This document shows positions 32,644 through 42,634 of a DNA stretch of 64,000 bases, piece after piece. Every line of letters begins with the position of its first letter. The first letter of the stretch is position 1. A model generated the notes under the pieces. The model was not told the DNA's origin, did no database searches, and saw nothing but the letters and a program-made list of their open reading frames with translations. Source of the DNA: Sphingomonas sp. 32-66-10 (GTDB taxonomy: Bacteria > Pseudomonadota > Alphaproteobacteria > Sphingomonadales > Sphingomonadaceae); the NCBI GenBank assembly GCA_002280565.1, contig NCEF01000019.1, forward strand, positions 16,232 through 80,231. Direction: 5' to 3'. Both the position numbers and the translations under genes were made by a program.

Positions 32644-34134
32644 TTATCTCCGCATGAATTCGGGGGCGACGAGCATCAGCGCGACGCCTTGAGACGCGCT
32701 TTCGGCGCGCGCGATGGCCTGGCTCGTCGTCGCACTCAGCGTGCCGGGGAACAGCACCGCCGCCCGCGCCCGCGCGTCGATCGTATCGCGGGTCCGCGCT
32801 GCCATCCGCTCCGCCGCCTCAACCCGGCGCATCACCGCGTCCGGCCCGGCCCAGCTCGCCGCAATATCGTCAAAGCCCGCTGGCGATCCCGGCCTCCACA
32901 CCGGTTGGCCGAGCTGGTTCATCAGCCCCAGCACCGCCTGACCGGGAATCTCGCGGGTGCCGAGCGCGCGCATCGCGGCGATCGACCATTCCCATGGCGT
33001 GCGGAACTTGACCGGCTGCGCCCCCCACGCCTCGGGCGCCTCGATCAGCACGCGATACAGCGTCGGCAGGTCGCCGCCCGATTTCAGGAACGCCGCCTCC
33101 AGCTTGCCGACCAGCGACGCGGGCGGTTCATCGCCGGCGAAATGCCGCGCCAGCTTGACTGCGATATGCTTCGCCGTCGCCGGATGCACGGCGAGGTCGT
33201 CGAGCACCGCGGCCGCCTGCCGCTCGCCCTGCTGAGCATAGCTCTTGCCCAAGATCGTCCGCGTACCGGGCTCATGGATCCGCCCGGCAAAGACGAAGCT
33301 CCCCGGCTTGCCCTCAAGCCCGGCAAAGCGCGCCGCCGGGCCACGCGTAATCCCCGCAACGCTCCACCCGGTCATGGCGCGGGCAAATTCGGTCACGTCC
33401 GCCTGCGTATATCCCGTCCGCACGCCCAGCGTGTGCAGCTCCAGAATCTCGCGCGCAAGATTTTCGTTGAGGCCCACGCGCTGCGGCCCGCCGCGCCGCG
33501 CGGCCGCCTGCCCCGCAATGCTGCCCGGCCCGACCGACTGCGCCTGATCCAGATACAGCAGCATCGCCGGATGCCGCTCGACCGCGTGCAGCATGTCGCG
33601 GAACTTGCCCAGCACATGCGGTCGGATCGCATCGAATTCGAATGCGCCGGCCAGACCGATCATCGTGATCTTGTCGGCCGACACCGCAAAATGGTTCGAC
33701 CAGAAATGGACGAGCCGTTCGACGAACGGCGTCTCGCTCGCCACCGCGACCTGCGCGCGTGCGCCGACTGCGGTCTGGTAGAAGTCGCGTCCCTGCTGCC
33801 GCCCGAACTGACGAGCACGGCGGACCGGATCATTCTCCGGCTCACTCTCGGCCATCGCAGGCCCCCCGGTGGCATCGGCGGGTGCGCGCATTGCATCGTC
33901 AGCGTCACCGCGCCGATCCTGCCGCTGGTCCCGCTGCGCCATCCGCAATTCTTCGAGATAATCGGCGATCTGACCCGCCACCACCGGCGTCGCTGGCAAG
34001 GCAGCAATCGCGCTGGGCCGCGCATCGAACCGCGCCATCTGGTCGATCAGCGCGCGGCGCGGGTCGGCGGTCGCGGGTGCATCCGCCCTTCCGCCTAGTC
34101 CGAACCGGTTAAGGGCAATGCTCGCGTCCGACAT
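32644..34134 (-). CDS. DUF1800 family protein
   Basis: The 496-residue product begins at ATG 34134 (MSDASIALNRFGLGGRADAP), the usual DUF1800 opening. It continues with VERLVHFWSNHFAVSADK, NENLAREILELHTLGVRTGY, DVTEFARAMTGWSV and HPATAKHIAVKLARHFAGDE, all family signatures. No signal peptide is visible at this start. Family members are large helical proteins of unknown function found with a DUF1501 partner. A 231-base gap separates it from the divergent gene at 34366; I see no clear promoter in it. Confidence 0.85.
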   Translation of the reverse strand: MSDASIALNRFGLGGRADAPATADPRRALIDQMARFDARPSAIAALPATPVVAGQIADYLEELRMAQRDQRQDRRGDADDAMRAPADATGGPAMAESEPENDPVRRARQFGRQQGRDFYQTAVGARAQVAVASETPFVERLVHFWSNHFAVSADKITMIGLAGAFEFDAIRPHVLGKFRDMLHAVERHPAMLLYLDQAQSVGPGSIAGQAAARRGGPQRVGLNENLAREILELHTLGVRTGYTQADVTEFARAMTGWSVAGITRGPAARFAGLEGKPGSFVFAGRIHEPGTRTILGKSYAQQGERQAAAVLDDLAVHPATAKHIAVKLARHFAGDEPPASLVGKLEAAFLKSGGDLPTLYRVLIEAPEAWGAQPVKFRTPWEWSIAAMRALGTREIPGQAVLGLMNQLGQPVWRPGSPAGFDDIAASWAGPDAVMRRVEAAERMAARTRDTIDARARAAVLFPGTLSATTSQAIARAESASQGVALMLVAPEFMRR

Positions 34135-34365
34135 GGGCAATATCCCGAAAAGTGACCATCGAACGCTACGCCCGCTTTGTCGCAAATCTGTGCCAGCAAT
34201 GCGTTTCGTCGCATTCAGCGCGCAGTTCGTCCCCGATGCGTCGCGCGCAACCGCGCTTGCATCCTTCGCGCTTGGCATTGCTGCGGCGCAGCATATCAAT
34301 GAGCGCAAGAACAGAACAATATTGGATGCCGATCTGGCCCTTCAAATCTTCAAGGGAGAAAGATC

Positions 34366-34641
34366 GTGATCAAGACCTTCATCACCGCCGCCGTCCTCCT
34401 CAGCCTCCCGGTCGCCGCCTATGCGAGCGAGCGTAGCTTCAAGCGTGACGGCGTCACCTATGTCTACACCAGCAAGCAGGATGGCGACGCCACCGTGCTT
34501 GAGGGCAAGGCATTCCCTGGCGGCTCGGCCTATACGCTGGTCGTTCGCGGCAAGCAGGTCACCGGCCGCGTCGGCGGCACCCCGGTGTCGTTCCGCATCG
34601 CCAAGCCGCTGGCACCCACCGTCCAGACGGCTTCGCGCTAA
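34366..34641 (+). CDS. small secreted protein, 91 aa
   Basis: GTG at 34366 follows AAGGGAGAA and gives a signal peptide (MIKTFITAAVLLSLPVAAYA) with AYA/SE cleavage. The mature ~70 residues form a short beta-rich domain (SFKRDGVTYVYTSKQDGDAT, LVVRGKQVTGRVGGTPVSFR). This pattern of a small exported beta protein occurs in sphingomonads; no function is known to me. It is alone on its strand and ends before a strong hairpin. Confidence 0.75.
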   Translation: MIKTFITAAVLLSLPVAAYASERSFKRDGVTYVYTSKQDGDATVLEGKAFPGGSAYTLVVRGKQVTGRVGGTPVSFRIAKPLAPTVQTASR

Positions 34642-34656
34642 GCGAGCCACTCCATT

Positions 34657-34682
34657 CCTCCCCTGAGCTTGCTTAGGGGAGG
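34657..34682. terminator. bidirectional hairpin terminator
   Basis: CCTCCCCTGAGC and GCTTAGGGGAGG form a 12-base stem with one G-T wobble and a 2-base loop. It lies between the convergent ends of the small secreted protein gene (34641) and dgt (34694). Confidence 0.7.
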
Positions 34683-34693
34683 ACTAGGATCAC

Positions 34694-35860
34694 CTAAAAC
34701 CCCTCCGGCAATTCGATCGGCCCCACCGCCTCGCGATAACGTGAAATCGCATACCGGTCGGTCATCCCCGCGATGAAATCGGCGATATGCCGGCTCCGCC
34801 ACGGCTCGTCATCAGGTAGCGTCGCGCGCCACGCTTCGGGCATCAGGCACGGGTCCGCCGCATAGGCCGCGTATAGCCCTGCGACCACGCCATGCGCCAT
34901 GTCCGCCGCCGCCAGCTGGTGCGGATGGTGATAGAGATTGGCGTACATGAAGCGCTTGAGCGCCCGCTCCTCCTCGCGCATCGCGTCGGAAAAGCCGCAC
35001 AGCGCCCGCCCAGCCGCACGCACATCCTGCGCTGTCTCGATCCCCGCCTCGGATATCCGCCGCCGCGTCTCGTCGAGCAGGTCGTTGACCATCACCCCGA
35101 TTTGCGCGCGGACCAGCTCGCGCATCAGCCGCTTGGGCGAACCATCCGGAAACCGCGCCCGCACCGCATCCCATCCGCGCGCCACCAGCGGCACCGCTAG
35201 CAGCTGATCGAGCGTCAGCAGCCCCGCGCGCAGCCCGTCATCGATGTCGTGATTGTCATAGGCGATGTCGTCGGCAATCGCCGCGACCTGCGCCTCGAGC
35301 GAGCTATGCTGCGTGAGCTCCAACGGAAAGGCCGCATCCGCCGCCGCCAATGCCCAGCCCGGCGCCGTCACCGGCCCATTATGCTTGGCCAGCCCCTCCA
35401 GCGTCTCCCAGCTCAGGTTCAGCCCGTCCCATCCGGGATAGGGGCAGTCGATGACCATCAGCGCGCGCAGCGTGTTGCCATTATGGTCGAACCCGCCTTG
35501 GCCGCTCAGCGCTTCCTCCAGCGCACGTTCCCCGGCATGGCCGAAGGGCGGGTGGCCGATGTCGTGCGCCAGGCACAAGGCCTCGGTCAGATCCTCGTTC
35601 AGCCCCAATGTCCGCGCCACCGTCCGCCCGATCTGCGCCACCTCCAGGCTGTGGGTCAGCCGAACGCGGAAATGGTCGCCATCGGGCGCCATGAACACTT
35701 GGGTCTTGTGGCGCAGGCGGCGAAAGCTGATCGAATGCACGATGCGGTCGCGATCACGCTGAAACGCATCGCGCGGCCCGCGCGCGGTCCCCTGCCCTTC
35801 GTCATGCAACCGCCCACGGCTGCGCGCGGGATCACTGGCATAAGGGGCAAGGATGGTCAT
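34694..35860 (-). CDS. dgt: deoxyguanosinetriphosphate triphosphohydrolase-like protein
   Basis: This HD-domain dNTP triphosphohydrolase of the short, broad-specificity type converts dNTPs to deoxynucleosides and triphosphate. The 388-residue product has [20 protein letters not shown], the metal-binding [20 protein letters not shown] with His-Asp, and the distal Asp in [17 protein letters not shown]. Length is typical for the alphaproteobacterial type. It follows the TPR-SPOR gene by 40 bases on the same strand. Confidence 0.92.
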   Translation of the reverse strand: MTILAPYASDPARSRGRLHDEGQGTARGPRDAFQRDRDRIVHSISFRRLRHKTQVFMAPDGDHFRVRLTHSLEVAQIGRTVARTLGLNEDLTEALCLAHDIGHPPFGHAGERALEEALSGQGGFDHNGNTLRALMVIDCPYPGWDGLNLSWETLEGLAKHNGPVTAPGWALAAADAAFPLELTQHSSLEAQVAAIADDIAYDNHDIDDGLRAGLLTLDQLLAVPLVARGWDAVRARFPDGSPKRLMRELVRAQIGVMVNDLLDETRRRISEAGIETAQDVRAAGRALCGFSDAMREEERALKRFMYANLYHHPHQLAAADMAHGVVAGLYAAYAADPCLMPEAWRATLPDDEPWRSRHIADFIAGMTDRYAISRYREAVGPIELPEGF

Positions 35861-35900
35861 GCGGCAAACGTCAGGCGAATCGACATGGCGCCCGCATAGA

Positions 35901-37775
35901 TCAATTTACCGGCAGCTTCTCGATCTTCTGTCCCGCCTCGCTGGTCCACGCAAAGGACTCGACGCCCTTCTTGCGGATCGCGTTGACAAACTCCTGCGCC
36001 GCGGTGGCCGTCTTGAACGGTCCGGCCAGCAACCGGTTGGTGAAACGCAGCGGCGTCGTCCACGCCTGTTTGCCGCGGAACTCGGCCGGAGCATCGGCGA
36101 CCGCAGCCTTCCACGCCCGGGGCAGCGCCTTCAAGTCCGCCCCGCCCGCGACCTGCACCCAATGACGGGCCGGCTCCGCCTTGGCAGGATCGATCTTGGG
36201 TTTAGCCTTGGACGCCGCCTTCGCCTTCGGATCACTCTTTGCCTTGGGATCCGTTTTTGTCACCGCGGCCGACTTGGCCACCGGCTCGGGCTTCGGCTTG
36301 GCAGCCTCGACCACCGGCGCAGGTGCAGCGGCAGGCGCAGGAACCGGCTCGGGTTCAGGAGCCCGCCCGGGTAGCGGGTCGACGCCCAGCTCCGACGCGG
36401 GAATAGTGATGCCCGCCATGATCCGGGCGATGACATTGTCCTCGCTCCCCACGCGCGGCGCTGGTTGGCGCGGAGCCGGCTGGGGCGCGACCTCGGGTGC
36501 GGGCGCGCGGGCCACTTCGACCGGCGCAGCCGGCGGCGGTGGGGCAGCAGCGGATGCGGTCGCGGCTTCGGCCGCTCGCCGCGCGTCGGCCTCCCGCGTT
36601 GCACGCTCCTGCGCCGCTCGGGCATCCGCCTCGCGCTGCGCCTGCGCCGCACGTTCGGCGTCCGCCAGCCGCCGCGCTTCGGCCTGGCGCTGCGCCTCGG
36701 CGACGCGTTCCATCTCCAGCCGTTGCTGCTCGGCAAGCCGTGCGGCCTCGGCGCGCCGTTGCGCCTCTGCCGCCTCCGCCGCGCGCGCATCGGCGATCCG
36801 CTTCGCCTCGGCATCCGCCGCCGCCTGGCGCGCGGCAGCCGCTTCCTGAGTCCGCCGCTCGCGCGCGCTCAGCCCGCGCTCCGAACTGCCCGCTACCGGC
36901 TGCGAACCGGTTGCACGCGCGCGCGGTTGCGGGGGCGGGGGCGGCGCGGCCGCCACCTGGACCGGTGCGATCGCGGGAAAGGGCGGCGCAACCTGCGCAT
37001 CGGCGATGCGCGAAGGGGTGCGGCGCAGCTCGCCGAAATGCACCGCAAATGCCTTGTCGGCGGGGGCAAGGCTCGGCAGACGCCGGAAGAATGGTGCCAA
37101 TGCCGTCCCGACGCCACCCATCATGCTCGCCGCAATCCGGTCGGCTCCGGCGGCATCGCCATTCATCGCCAGAATAAACGCGCGCGCGCGCCACGCCGCG
37201 CGGTCGCTCCGGCGCAGCAGCGGATCGAGGACTTTCATCGCCTCATCGGTGCGCCCGCTGATCCCCAGCGAATAGGCGAAACGGCGGGCGGTTTCATCAT
37301 CCGCCCCCTGCGCCATCGCAATACGATGCTCACGCTCGGCATGCGGCTGCGCGCCGAGCAGGTCAAAGGCCAGCCCGCGGTCCGAAGCATAGGGCGCCAT
37401 CGCCACCCCGCCGCGCTCGGCCAGCGCGAACAGCCGCAACGCCTCGCCCGGCCGCTCGGCCCGCACCATCACCATCGCCTGCCCCGCCGCAACGCGCGGA
37501 TTGCCGGGTGCCAGCGCCTGTGCACGGGCAAAGAACCCTGCCGCCGCCGCCGGATCGTTCAGTCGTGCGCTCAGCTCGCCCGCTGCCAATAACGCGGGCA
37601 CGTTGCGCGGATCGGTGGCCAGAATGCGCATCTGCTCCGCCAGCCGATCGGCATTGGGCGTCGGCGGTGGCGCCACTTCTTGAGCCACCGCATTGGACGC
37701 GAGCGCAGGGGCCACCAGGCCGAGCGTGGCGCTCAGGAGCAAGGAAAGGCGGATGGATCGGGCTGCGCGTGTCAT
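35901..37775 (-). CDS. exported TPR and SPOR domain protein
   Basis: The 624-residue product has a signal peptide ([20 protein letters not shown]) and then TPR-like helical repeats (~40-270: [40 protein letters not shown]). A very regular Ala/Glu/Arg/Gln coiled coil follows (~310-430), then a Pro/Ala/Lys linker and a C-terminal SPOR domain ([40 protein letters not shown]). SPOR targets it to septal glycan, so with ftsZ next door it probably acts in the periplasm at division. Its exact role is unknown. Confidence 0.85.
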   Translation of the reverse strand: MTRAARSIRLSLLLSATLGLVAPALASNAVAQEVAPPPTPNADRLAEQMRILATDPRNVPALLAAGELSARLNDPAAAAGFFARAQALAPGNPRVAAGQAMVMVRAERPGEALRLFALAERGGVAMAPYASDRGLAFDLLGAQPHAEREHRIAMAQGADDETARRFAYSLGISGRTDEAMKVLDPLLRRSDRAAWRARAFILAMNGDAAGADRIAASMMGGVGTALAPFFRRLPSLAPADKAFAVHFGELRRTPSRIADAQVAPPFPAIAPVQVAAAPPPPPQPRARATGSQPVAGSSERGLSARERRTQEAAAARQAAADAEAKRIADARAAEAAEAQRRAEAARLAEQQRLEMERVAEAQRQAEARRLADAERAAQAQREADARAAQERATREADARRAAEAATASAAAPPPPAAPVEVARAPAPEVAPQPAPRQPAPRVGSEDNVIARIMAGITIPASELGVDPLPGRAPEPEPVPAPAAAPAPVVEAAKPKPEPVAKSAAVTKTDPKAKSDPKAKAASKAKPKIDPAKAEPARHWVQVAGGADLKALPRAWKAAVADAPAEFRGKQAWTTPLRFTNRLLAGPFKTATAAQEFVNAIRKKGVESFAWTSEAGQKIEKLPVN

Positions 37776-37865
37776 GGGAGTCCGCAGGCTACACCATCCG
37801 GGGTCTGAATATCAGCTGTCGTTGCGCGGTGCCGGGGACAGGACGGGGCACATGCGCGATGGGAT

Positions 37866-37902
37866 GACGGGGCTCCGGACGCCGCATGCGCGGAGCCCCG
37901 TC
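37866..37902. terminator. hairpin terminator after ftsZ
   Basis: GACGGGGCTCCG and CGGAGCCCCGTC form a perfect 12-base stem around a 13-base loop. It starts 4 bases past the ftsZ stop on the minus strand. No U-tract follows, but stem strength and position support termination of the dcw transcript. Confidence 0.65.
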
Positions 37903-37905
37903 GGA

Positions 37906-39390
37906 TTACTGGTTGTTCTGGCGGTTAAGGAACCGCGGAATGTCCAGCGGATCCTTGTCGTCATCGTCCTTCGACCCGTTGCGCGCCGCTGCCATGCGTT
38001 CGAACAGCGTGCCGCCGGTCTTGGCCTTGGGCGATTCGGCGGGCGCTGGTGCGGGTGCGGCAACTTCCTCGTCATCGCCACCGGTCAGCCAGCGGCGACG
38101 GATGGTCGGCTCACGCGGCGGCTCCTGCGCAGCCGGTGCCTCGGGCACCACCGCATCGGACCCCAGCACCAGCTCGTCGGTTTCGTCGGCGGGCAACGCG
38201 GTCGGCGCTTCTAACGTGAATTCGTCCTCATCCGCCGCGACTGGCGCCGATACGGGCGCTTCCGGCTCGGGCGCGACCTGCTCTACGGGTTCGGGCTGCG
38301 GCTCGGGCGCAGCGGCTGCGGGCGCTTCCGCCGGGGCAGCGGCGCCGAGCGGGCGACGCACGGTACCGAACGAGAAGCTGCGGCTCGTCTCCGGCGCGGC
38401 AGGTGCGGCCGGCTTGGCCGACGTATCCGCCTCGATGCCGGTCGCGACGACCGACACGCGGATCTTGCCTTCCAGCTCGGGGTTGAACGCCGAACCCCAG
38501 ATGATGTTGGCATTGTCGTCGACCAGCTCGCGGATATGGTTCGCGGCCTCGTCGACTTCGAGCAGGCGCATATCCTCGCCGCCGGTGATCGACACGATGA
38601 CGCCCTTCGCGCCGTCGAGCGACACGCCGTCGAGCAGCGGGTTGGCGATCGCCTGCTGTGCCGCCTCGATCGCGCGGTTGTCGCCGCTCGACTCGCCGGT
38701 GCCCATCATCGCCTTGCCCATCTCGCTCATGACGGCGCGAACGTCGGCAAAGTCGAGGTTGATCAGGCCCGGCATGACCATCAGGTCGGTGATGCCGCGA
38801 ACGCCCTGCTGCAGCACCTCGTCCGCCATCTCGAACGCTTCCTTGAACGTCGTGTTGGCGTTGGCGACCAGGAACAGGTTCTGGTTGGGGATCACGATCA
38901 GCGTGTCGACGAACTTCTGCAGTTCCTCGATGCCCGCTTCCGCCGACATTGCGCGCTTCTTGCCTTCGAACGCGAACGGCTTGGTCACCACGCCGACGGT
39001 CAGAATGCCCATGTCGCGCGCCGCCTTGGCGATCACCGGGGCCGCACCGGTGCCGGTGCCGCCGCCCATGCCGGCCGCGATGAAGCACATATGCGCACCC
39101 TTCAGCGCTTCCTGCACATGCTCGATCGTCTCTTCGGCGGCGGCGCGGCCGATTTCCGGCCGACTGCCTGCACCCAGACCCTGCGTGATCTTGGCACCCA
39201 GCTGGATGCGCTGCCCCGCGCTCGACTGTTTCAGCGCCTGCGCGTCGGTGTTGGCGACCAGGAATTCGACGCCCTGGACTTCGGCGCGGATCATGTTCGC
39301 GATCGCGTTGCCGCCCGCACCGCCGACACCGATCACCGTGATGCGCGGCGTCAGTTCATCCAGGTCGGGCGGAAGGAAGTCGATGCTCAT
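37906..39390 (-). CDS. ftsZ: cell division protein FtsZ
   Basis: FtsZ is the tubulin-like GTPase that forms the division ring. The 494-residue product has the tubulin signature [32 protein letters not shown] and the T7 loop [11 protein letters not shown] (catalytic Asp). A ~170-residue Pro/Ala/Glu-rich linker follows, then the conserved C-terminal peptide [12 protein letters not shown] that binds FtsA. The long linker is typical of alphaproteobacteria. It is the last gene of the dcw cluster, 113 bases after ftsA. Confidence 0.98.
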   Translation of the reverse strand: MSIDFLPPDLDELTPRITVIGVGGAGGNAIANMIRAEVQGVEFLVANTDAQALKQSSAGQRIQLGAKITQGLGAGSRPEIGRAAAEETIEHVQEALKGAHMCFIAAGMGGGTGTGAAPVIAKAARDMGILTVGVVTKPFAFEGKKRAMSAEAGIEELQKFVDTLIVIPNQNLFLVANANTTFKEAFEMADEVLQQGVRGITDLMVMPGLINLDFADVRAVMSEMGKAMMGTGESSGDNRAIEAAQQAIANPLLDGVSLDGAKGVIVSITGGEDMRLLEVDEAANHIRELVDDNANIIWGSAFNPELEGKIRVSVVATGIEADTSAKPAAPAAPETSRSFSFGTVRRPLGAAAPAEAPAAAAPEPQPEPVEQVAPEPEAPVSAPVAADEDEFTLEAPTALPADETDELVLGSDAVVPEAPAAQEPPREPTIRRRWLTGGDDEEVAAPAPAPAESPKAKTGGTLFERMAAARNGSKDDDDKDPLDIPRFLNRQNNQ

Positions 39391-39503
39391 CTTCTTTGTG
39401 TCTCCTCAGGCGCGCACCCCAAGCGACACCTGTTTGTAACGTTGTTTCTGCACCATCGCTGTGGGCCATTCCAGCGATATCCGCCGATCGCCCACAGGAA
39501 ATG

Positions 39504-40766
39504 TCAATAATTGGCTCGAAACGCCGCGATCATGCGCTGGATCAGCGCTTTCGGGTTGCTCCGGATCACCAATTGCCCGCTCGACGGCTCCAGCGTGCGC
39601 AGATCGACCGGATCGGCTGCCGCGAACGTCGCCAGCCCCGCCAGCGTCGCAAAGGCCGGCCCGGCATGCGCCTCGGGCAGCGCGGTCAAGCCGCGCGGAC
39701 GCCCGACGCGGACCGACCGGCCCAGCGCCTGCTGTGCATAATCCGCCACGCCCTTCAGCTCCGCGCCGCCGCCGGTCAGCACGATCTGCCGCCCCACCGG
39801 ATCCTCGAAATTGAGCCGCGCCAGCTCGCGGGTGATCTCCGCCATCAGCCGGTCGAGCCGCAGGCGGATCACCGCGATCAGCTGCGCCCGCGTGATCCGC
39901 GCGCCATCGCCCTCTTCCTCCAGGCTCGCCGGCGCGATGTCGATCATGTCGTGATTGTCGCGCGGCGTCATGTTGGCGCTGCCATAGAAGCACTTCATCC
40001 GCTCGGCCTGGCCGCGCCGCGTGCCGAACGCGCTCGCGATATCGTCGGTAATGTCCGCCGACCCCTGCTGGATCGACGACAGGCCGGTCAGCACGCCGTC
40101 CTTGTACACCGAGACGTTGGTGACACCCGCGCCGATCTCCACCAAAGCCACGCCCAGCTCGCGCTCTTCCTCGGACAGGCAGGCCAGGCCCGTCGCGACT
40201 GGCGCGGCGATGATCGATCGCACCTCCAGATGCGCCGAGCGAACACACAGATCGAGGTTGCGCACCGGCGCGCCCTCGGTCGACACGACATGGATGTCGA
40301 CCCCCAGCCGCTCGGCATGCAGCCCGCGCGGCTGCTTGACGCCCGCGAGGCCATCGAGCGTGTAGCGCGTCGGCTGCGCATGCAGCACCATCCGCCCGCC
40401 CGGATTGATCGCCTCACGCCCGGCGCGCAGCAGATCATCGATGTCCGACTGTTCGACGCGATGCCCGCCCAGATCGACCTCGAGCCGCAGGATATTGGAC
40501 TCCAGCCCGCCGGCGGAGAAGCTGACCCACACATCCTCGATATTGGTGCCCGCGATCCGCTCGGCCTGCTCGACCGCCTCGCGCACCGCAACTTCGGTCG
40601 CGGCCATGTCGGCGATATAACCGCGCTGCACGCCCCGGCTCTCGCGCTGGCCAGTGCCGAGCACGACCAGTTCGCCGCCATCGCCCTTTTGCGCGATCAG
40701 CGCCGACACTTTCGACGACCCGATATCGAGTGCGGTAATCAGTCCCTCGGGCGCGGTCTTGGCCAT
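39504..40766 (-). CDS. ftsA: cell division protein FtsA
   Basis: FtsA is the actin-like ATPase that tethers FtsZ to the membrane. The 420-residue product has the actin-fold ATP motifs ALDIGSSKVSALI and VEIGAGVTNVSVYKDG, the SHS2 (1C) region, and a C-terminal amphipathic helix (NPKALIQRMIAAFRANY) that serves as the membrane anchor. It starts 3 bases after the ftsQ stop. Confidence 0.97.
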   Translation of the reverse strand: MAKTAPEGLITALDIGSSKVSALIAQKGDGGELVVLGTGQRESRGVQRGYIADMAATEVAVREAVEQAERIAGTNIEDVWVSFSAGGLESNILRLEVDLGGHRVEQSDIDDLLRAGREAINPGGRMVLHAQPTRYTLDGLAGVKQPRGLHAERLGVDIHVVSTEGAPVRNLDLCVRSAHLEVRSIIAAPVATGLACLSEEERELGVALVEIGAGVTNVSVYKDGVLTGLSSIQQGSADITDDIASAFGTRRGQAERMKCFYGSANMTPRDNHDMIDIAPASLEEEGDGARITRAQLIAVIRLRLDRLMAEITRELARLNFEDPVGRQIVLTGGGAELKGVADYAQQALGRSVRVGRPRGLTALPEAHAGPAFATLAGLATFAAADPVDLRTLEPSSGQLVIRSNPKALIQRMIAAFRANY

Positions 40767-40769
40767 GTC

Positions 40770-41681
40770 TTATTCCCCCTGCACCTTCACACTGGCAGTT
40801 TCTGCCGTCGATTCAATCTCTTTGCGGACCACCTGCCCCGGCATCCGCACCACCAGCCGCGTCGGATCGCGCAGGTCGAAGCGCAGGTAACCGCGCCCCA
40901 GCAACCGATCCGCCCCGTCCAGCTCGGCGAACTTGACCAGTGCCTTGGCCGCAGCCTCTTCGCCTTCGGGCAGCGCCAGCCGCTCGCCGGTGTTGAACGA
41001 CAGGTCCCAGCGGCGATTGCCGATCCATGTCGCTGCCTTGACCAGCGGGCGCAGCGCAGGTGCCGCCGCCAGCAACCGCTGATAAGCCGGCTGCTGCGCA
41101 TAGGCGCCATCCCCGATCACCAGCGGCAGGTCCGGCATCGCCTCGGCGGACACCGGCTCCAGCAACACGCCCTCGGCATCGATCAGCATCAGCTGCCCCT
41201 GATGCTGCCACACCGCCGCCGCCTTGCGCTCGACGATATCGACCACCAGCGTGTCGGGCAGGCGGCGCGACACGCGCGCATCGGCGACCCAGCCGATCGT
41301 CATCAACCGCGCGCGCACCTCGTCCAGATCGACCAGCGGCATCGCGCGGCTCTTCTCGTCCAGCGCGTAATTATACACCGTCATCTTGTCGGCGCGCTTG
41401 ATCCCGGTCACCTCGACCTGCTGCACGCGAAAGCCCGCCTGCCCCACGCCTTCGGCCAGCGCCGTCCCGACCGCGCCGGGCACGCCGAACAGCGTCGCCA
41501 CGCCGATCAGCGACGCGACGGCAATACCGGTGATGCTCCACGCGATGATCCGGTGCAGCGTCGCCTCGCTCACCGGCATCGCCGCGACCATCCGGTCGAG
41601 CAGATGCGGCTGCTTGCGCTTCGATTGCGCGCGGCGCTTGGGCTTGACCGTAGGGCGCTTGGTGGCGGGCTTGCGGCTCAT
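40770..41681 (-). CDS. ftsQ: cell division protein FtsQ
   Basis: FtsQ is the bitopic scaffold of the FtsQLB complex. The 303-residue product has a very basic cytoplasmic N-terminus (KRPTVKPKRRAQSKRKQ), a membrane helix at ~44-66, a POTRA domain (FRVQQVEVTGIKRADKMTVY) and the beta domain (VADARVSRRLPDTLVVDIVE). Its start overlaps the ddl stop as ATGA. Confidence 0.95.
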   Translation of the reverse strand: MSRKPATKRPTVKPKRRAQSKRKQPHLLDRMVAAMPVSEATLHRIIAWSITGIAVASLIGVATLFGVPGAVGTALAEGVGQAGFRVQQVEVTGIKRADKMTVYNYALDEKSRAMPLVDLDEVRARLMTIGWVADARVSRRLPDTLVVDIVERKAAAVWQHQGQLMLIDAEGVLLEPVSAEAMPDLPLVIGDGAYAQQPAYQRLLAAAPALRPLVKAATWIGNRRWDLSFNTGERLALPEGEEAAAKALVKFAELDGADRLLGRGYLRFDLRDPTRLVVRMPGQVVRKEIESTAETASVKVQGE

Positions 41682-42634
41682 CCGGCCTCGTCCCGCCCAG
41701 ATTCTTTCAGCGCTTCATCGACGATCGCCTGCACCAGCTGCGGATAGCTCATCCCCAGCGCCTTGGCCTGTTCGGGCACCAGGCTCAGCGGCGTCATCCC
41801 CGGCTGGGTGTTGACCTCCAGCAGGAACAGCCCGTCCAGCCCCTTCTCGTCGTCCCAGCGGAAGTCCGACCGCGACGCACCCTTGCACCCCAGCAGCCGA
41901 TGCGCCTCGAGCGCCAGCCGCTTGCACGCCTCGGTGATCTCGTCCGGAATCTCCGCCGGACAGATATGGTCGGTCATGCCGTCAGTATATTTGGCGTCGA
42001 AGTCGTAAAACCCGCTCTTGGGCTTCAGCTCCGTCACCAACAACGCCGCGTCGCCCAGCACCGCCGTGGTCAGCTCGCGCCCGCGAATGAACGGCTCGGC
42101 GAGCAGTTCGTCGAACTCCTGCCATGGACCCTTGGCCTCGGCGGAAATCGGGTTGCCGTAATTGCCCTCGGCCGTGACGATCGCCACGCCCACCGACGAT
42201 CCTTCGTTGACGGGCTTCAACACATAAGGTCGCGGCATCGGATCGGCTTCGTACAGCGACGCGGTCGACACGATCTGTCCCCCCGGCATCGGAATCCCAT
42301 GCGGCACCAAAGCCTGTTTGGTCAGCACCTTGTCGATCGCGATCACCGACGTGACCATGCCGGAGTGCGTATAACGCAGCCCCATCAGGTCGAGCATCCC
42401 CTGCACTGTCCCGTCCTCGCCGGGCGTCCCGTGCAGCGCATTGAACACGACATCGGGCTTCGCCGCCGCCAGCTTCGCCGCAACATCGCGATCCATGTCG
42501 ATCCGCGTGACGCGATGGCCGAGCGACTCCAGCGCCTCGGATATCCCCGCACCCGACATCAGCGACACCGGCCGCTCGGCCGACCAGCCACCCATCAGGA
42601 CTGCGACGTGGAGGGGCTTCACCATATCGCTCAC
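41678..42634 (-). CDS. ddl: D-alanine--D-alanine ligase
   Basis: Ddl makes the D-Ala-D-Ala dipeptide for peptidoglycan. The 318-residue ATP-grasp protein has AVLMGGWSAERPVSLMSG, HGTPGEDGTVQGMLDLMGL, the ATP-binding KPVNEGSSVGVAIV, and EVNTQPGMTPLSLVPEQA for Mg2+. GTG 42634 overlaps the murB stop as GTGA; ATG 42625 (MVKPLHVAVL) is the alternative start and would suit the family equally. Confidence 0.96.
   Translation of the reverse strand: MSDMVKPLHVAVLMGGWSAERPVSLMSGAGISEALESLGHRVTRIDMDRDVAAKLAAAKPDVVFNALHGTPGEDGTVQGMLDLMGLRYTHSGMVTSVIAIDKVLTKQALVPHGIPMPGGQIVSTASLYEADPMPRPYVLKPVNEGSSVGVAIVTAEGNYGNPISAEAKGPWQEFDELLAEPFIRGRELTTAVLGDAALLVTELKPKSGFYDFDAKYTDGMTDHICPAEIPDEITEACKRLALEAHRLLGCKGASRSDFRWDDEKGLDGLFLLEVNTQPGMTPLSLVPEQAKALGMSYPQLVQAIVDEALKESGRDEAG

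Noticed and set aside
39396-41747. A 783-codon open frame antisense to ftsA and ftsQ
   Set aside because: It is rich in Arg, His and Gln with no domain pattern, as expected for the complement of high-GC genes; the opposite strand carries well-conserved FtsA and FtsQ.
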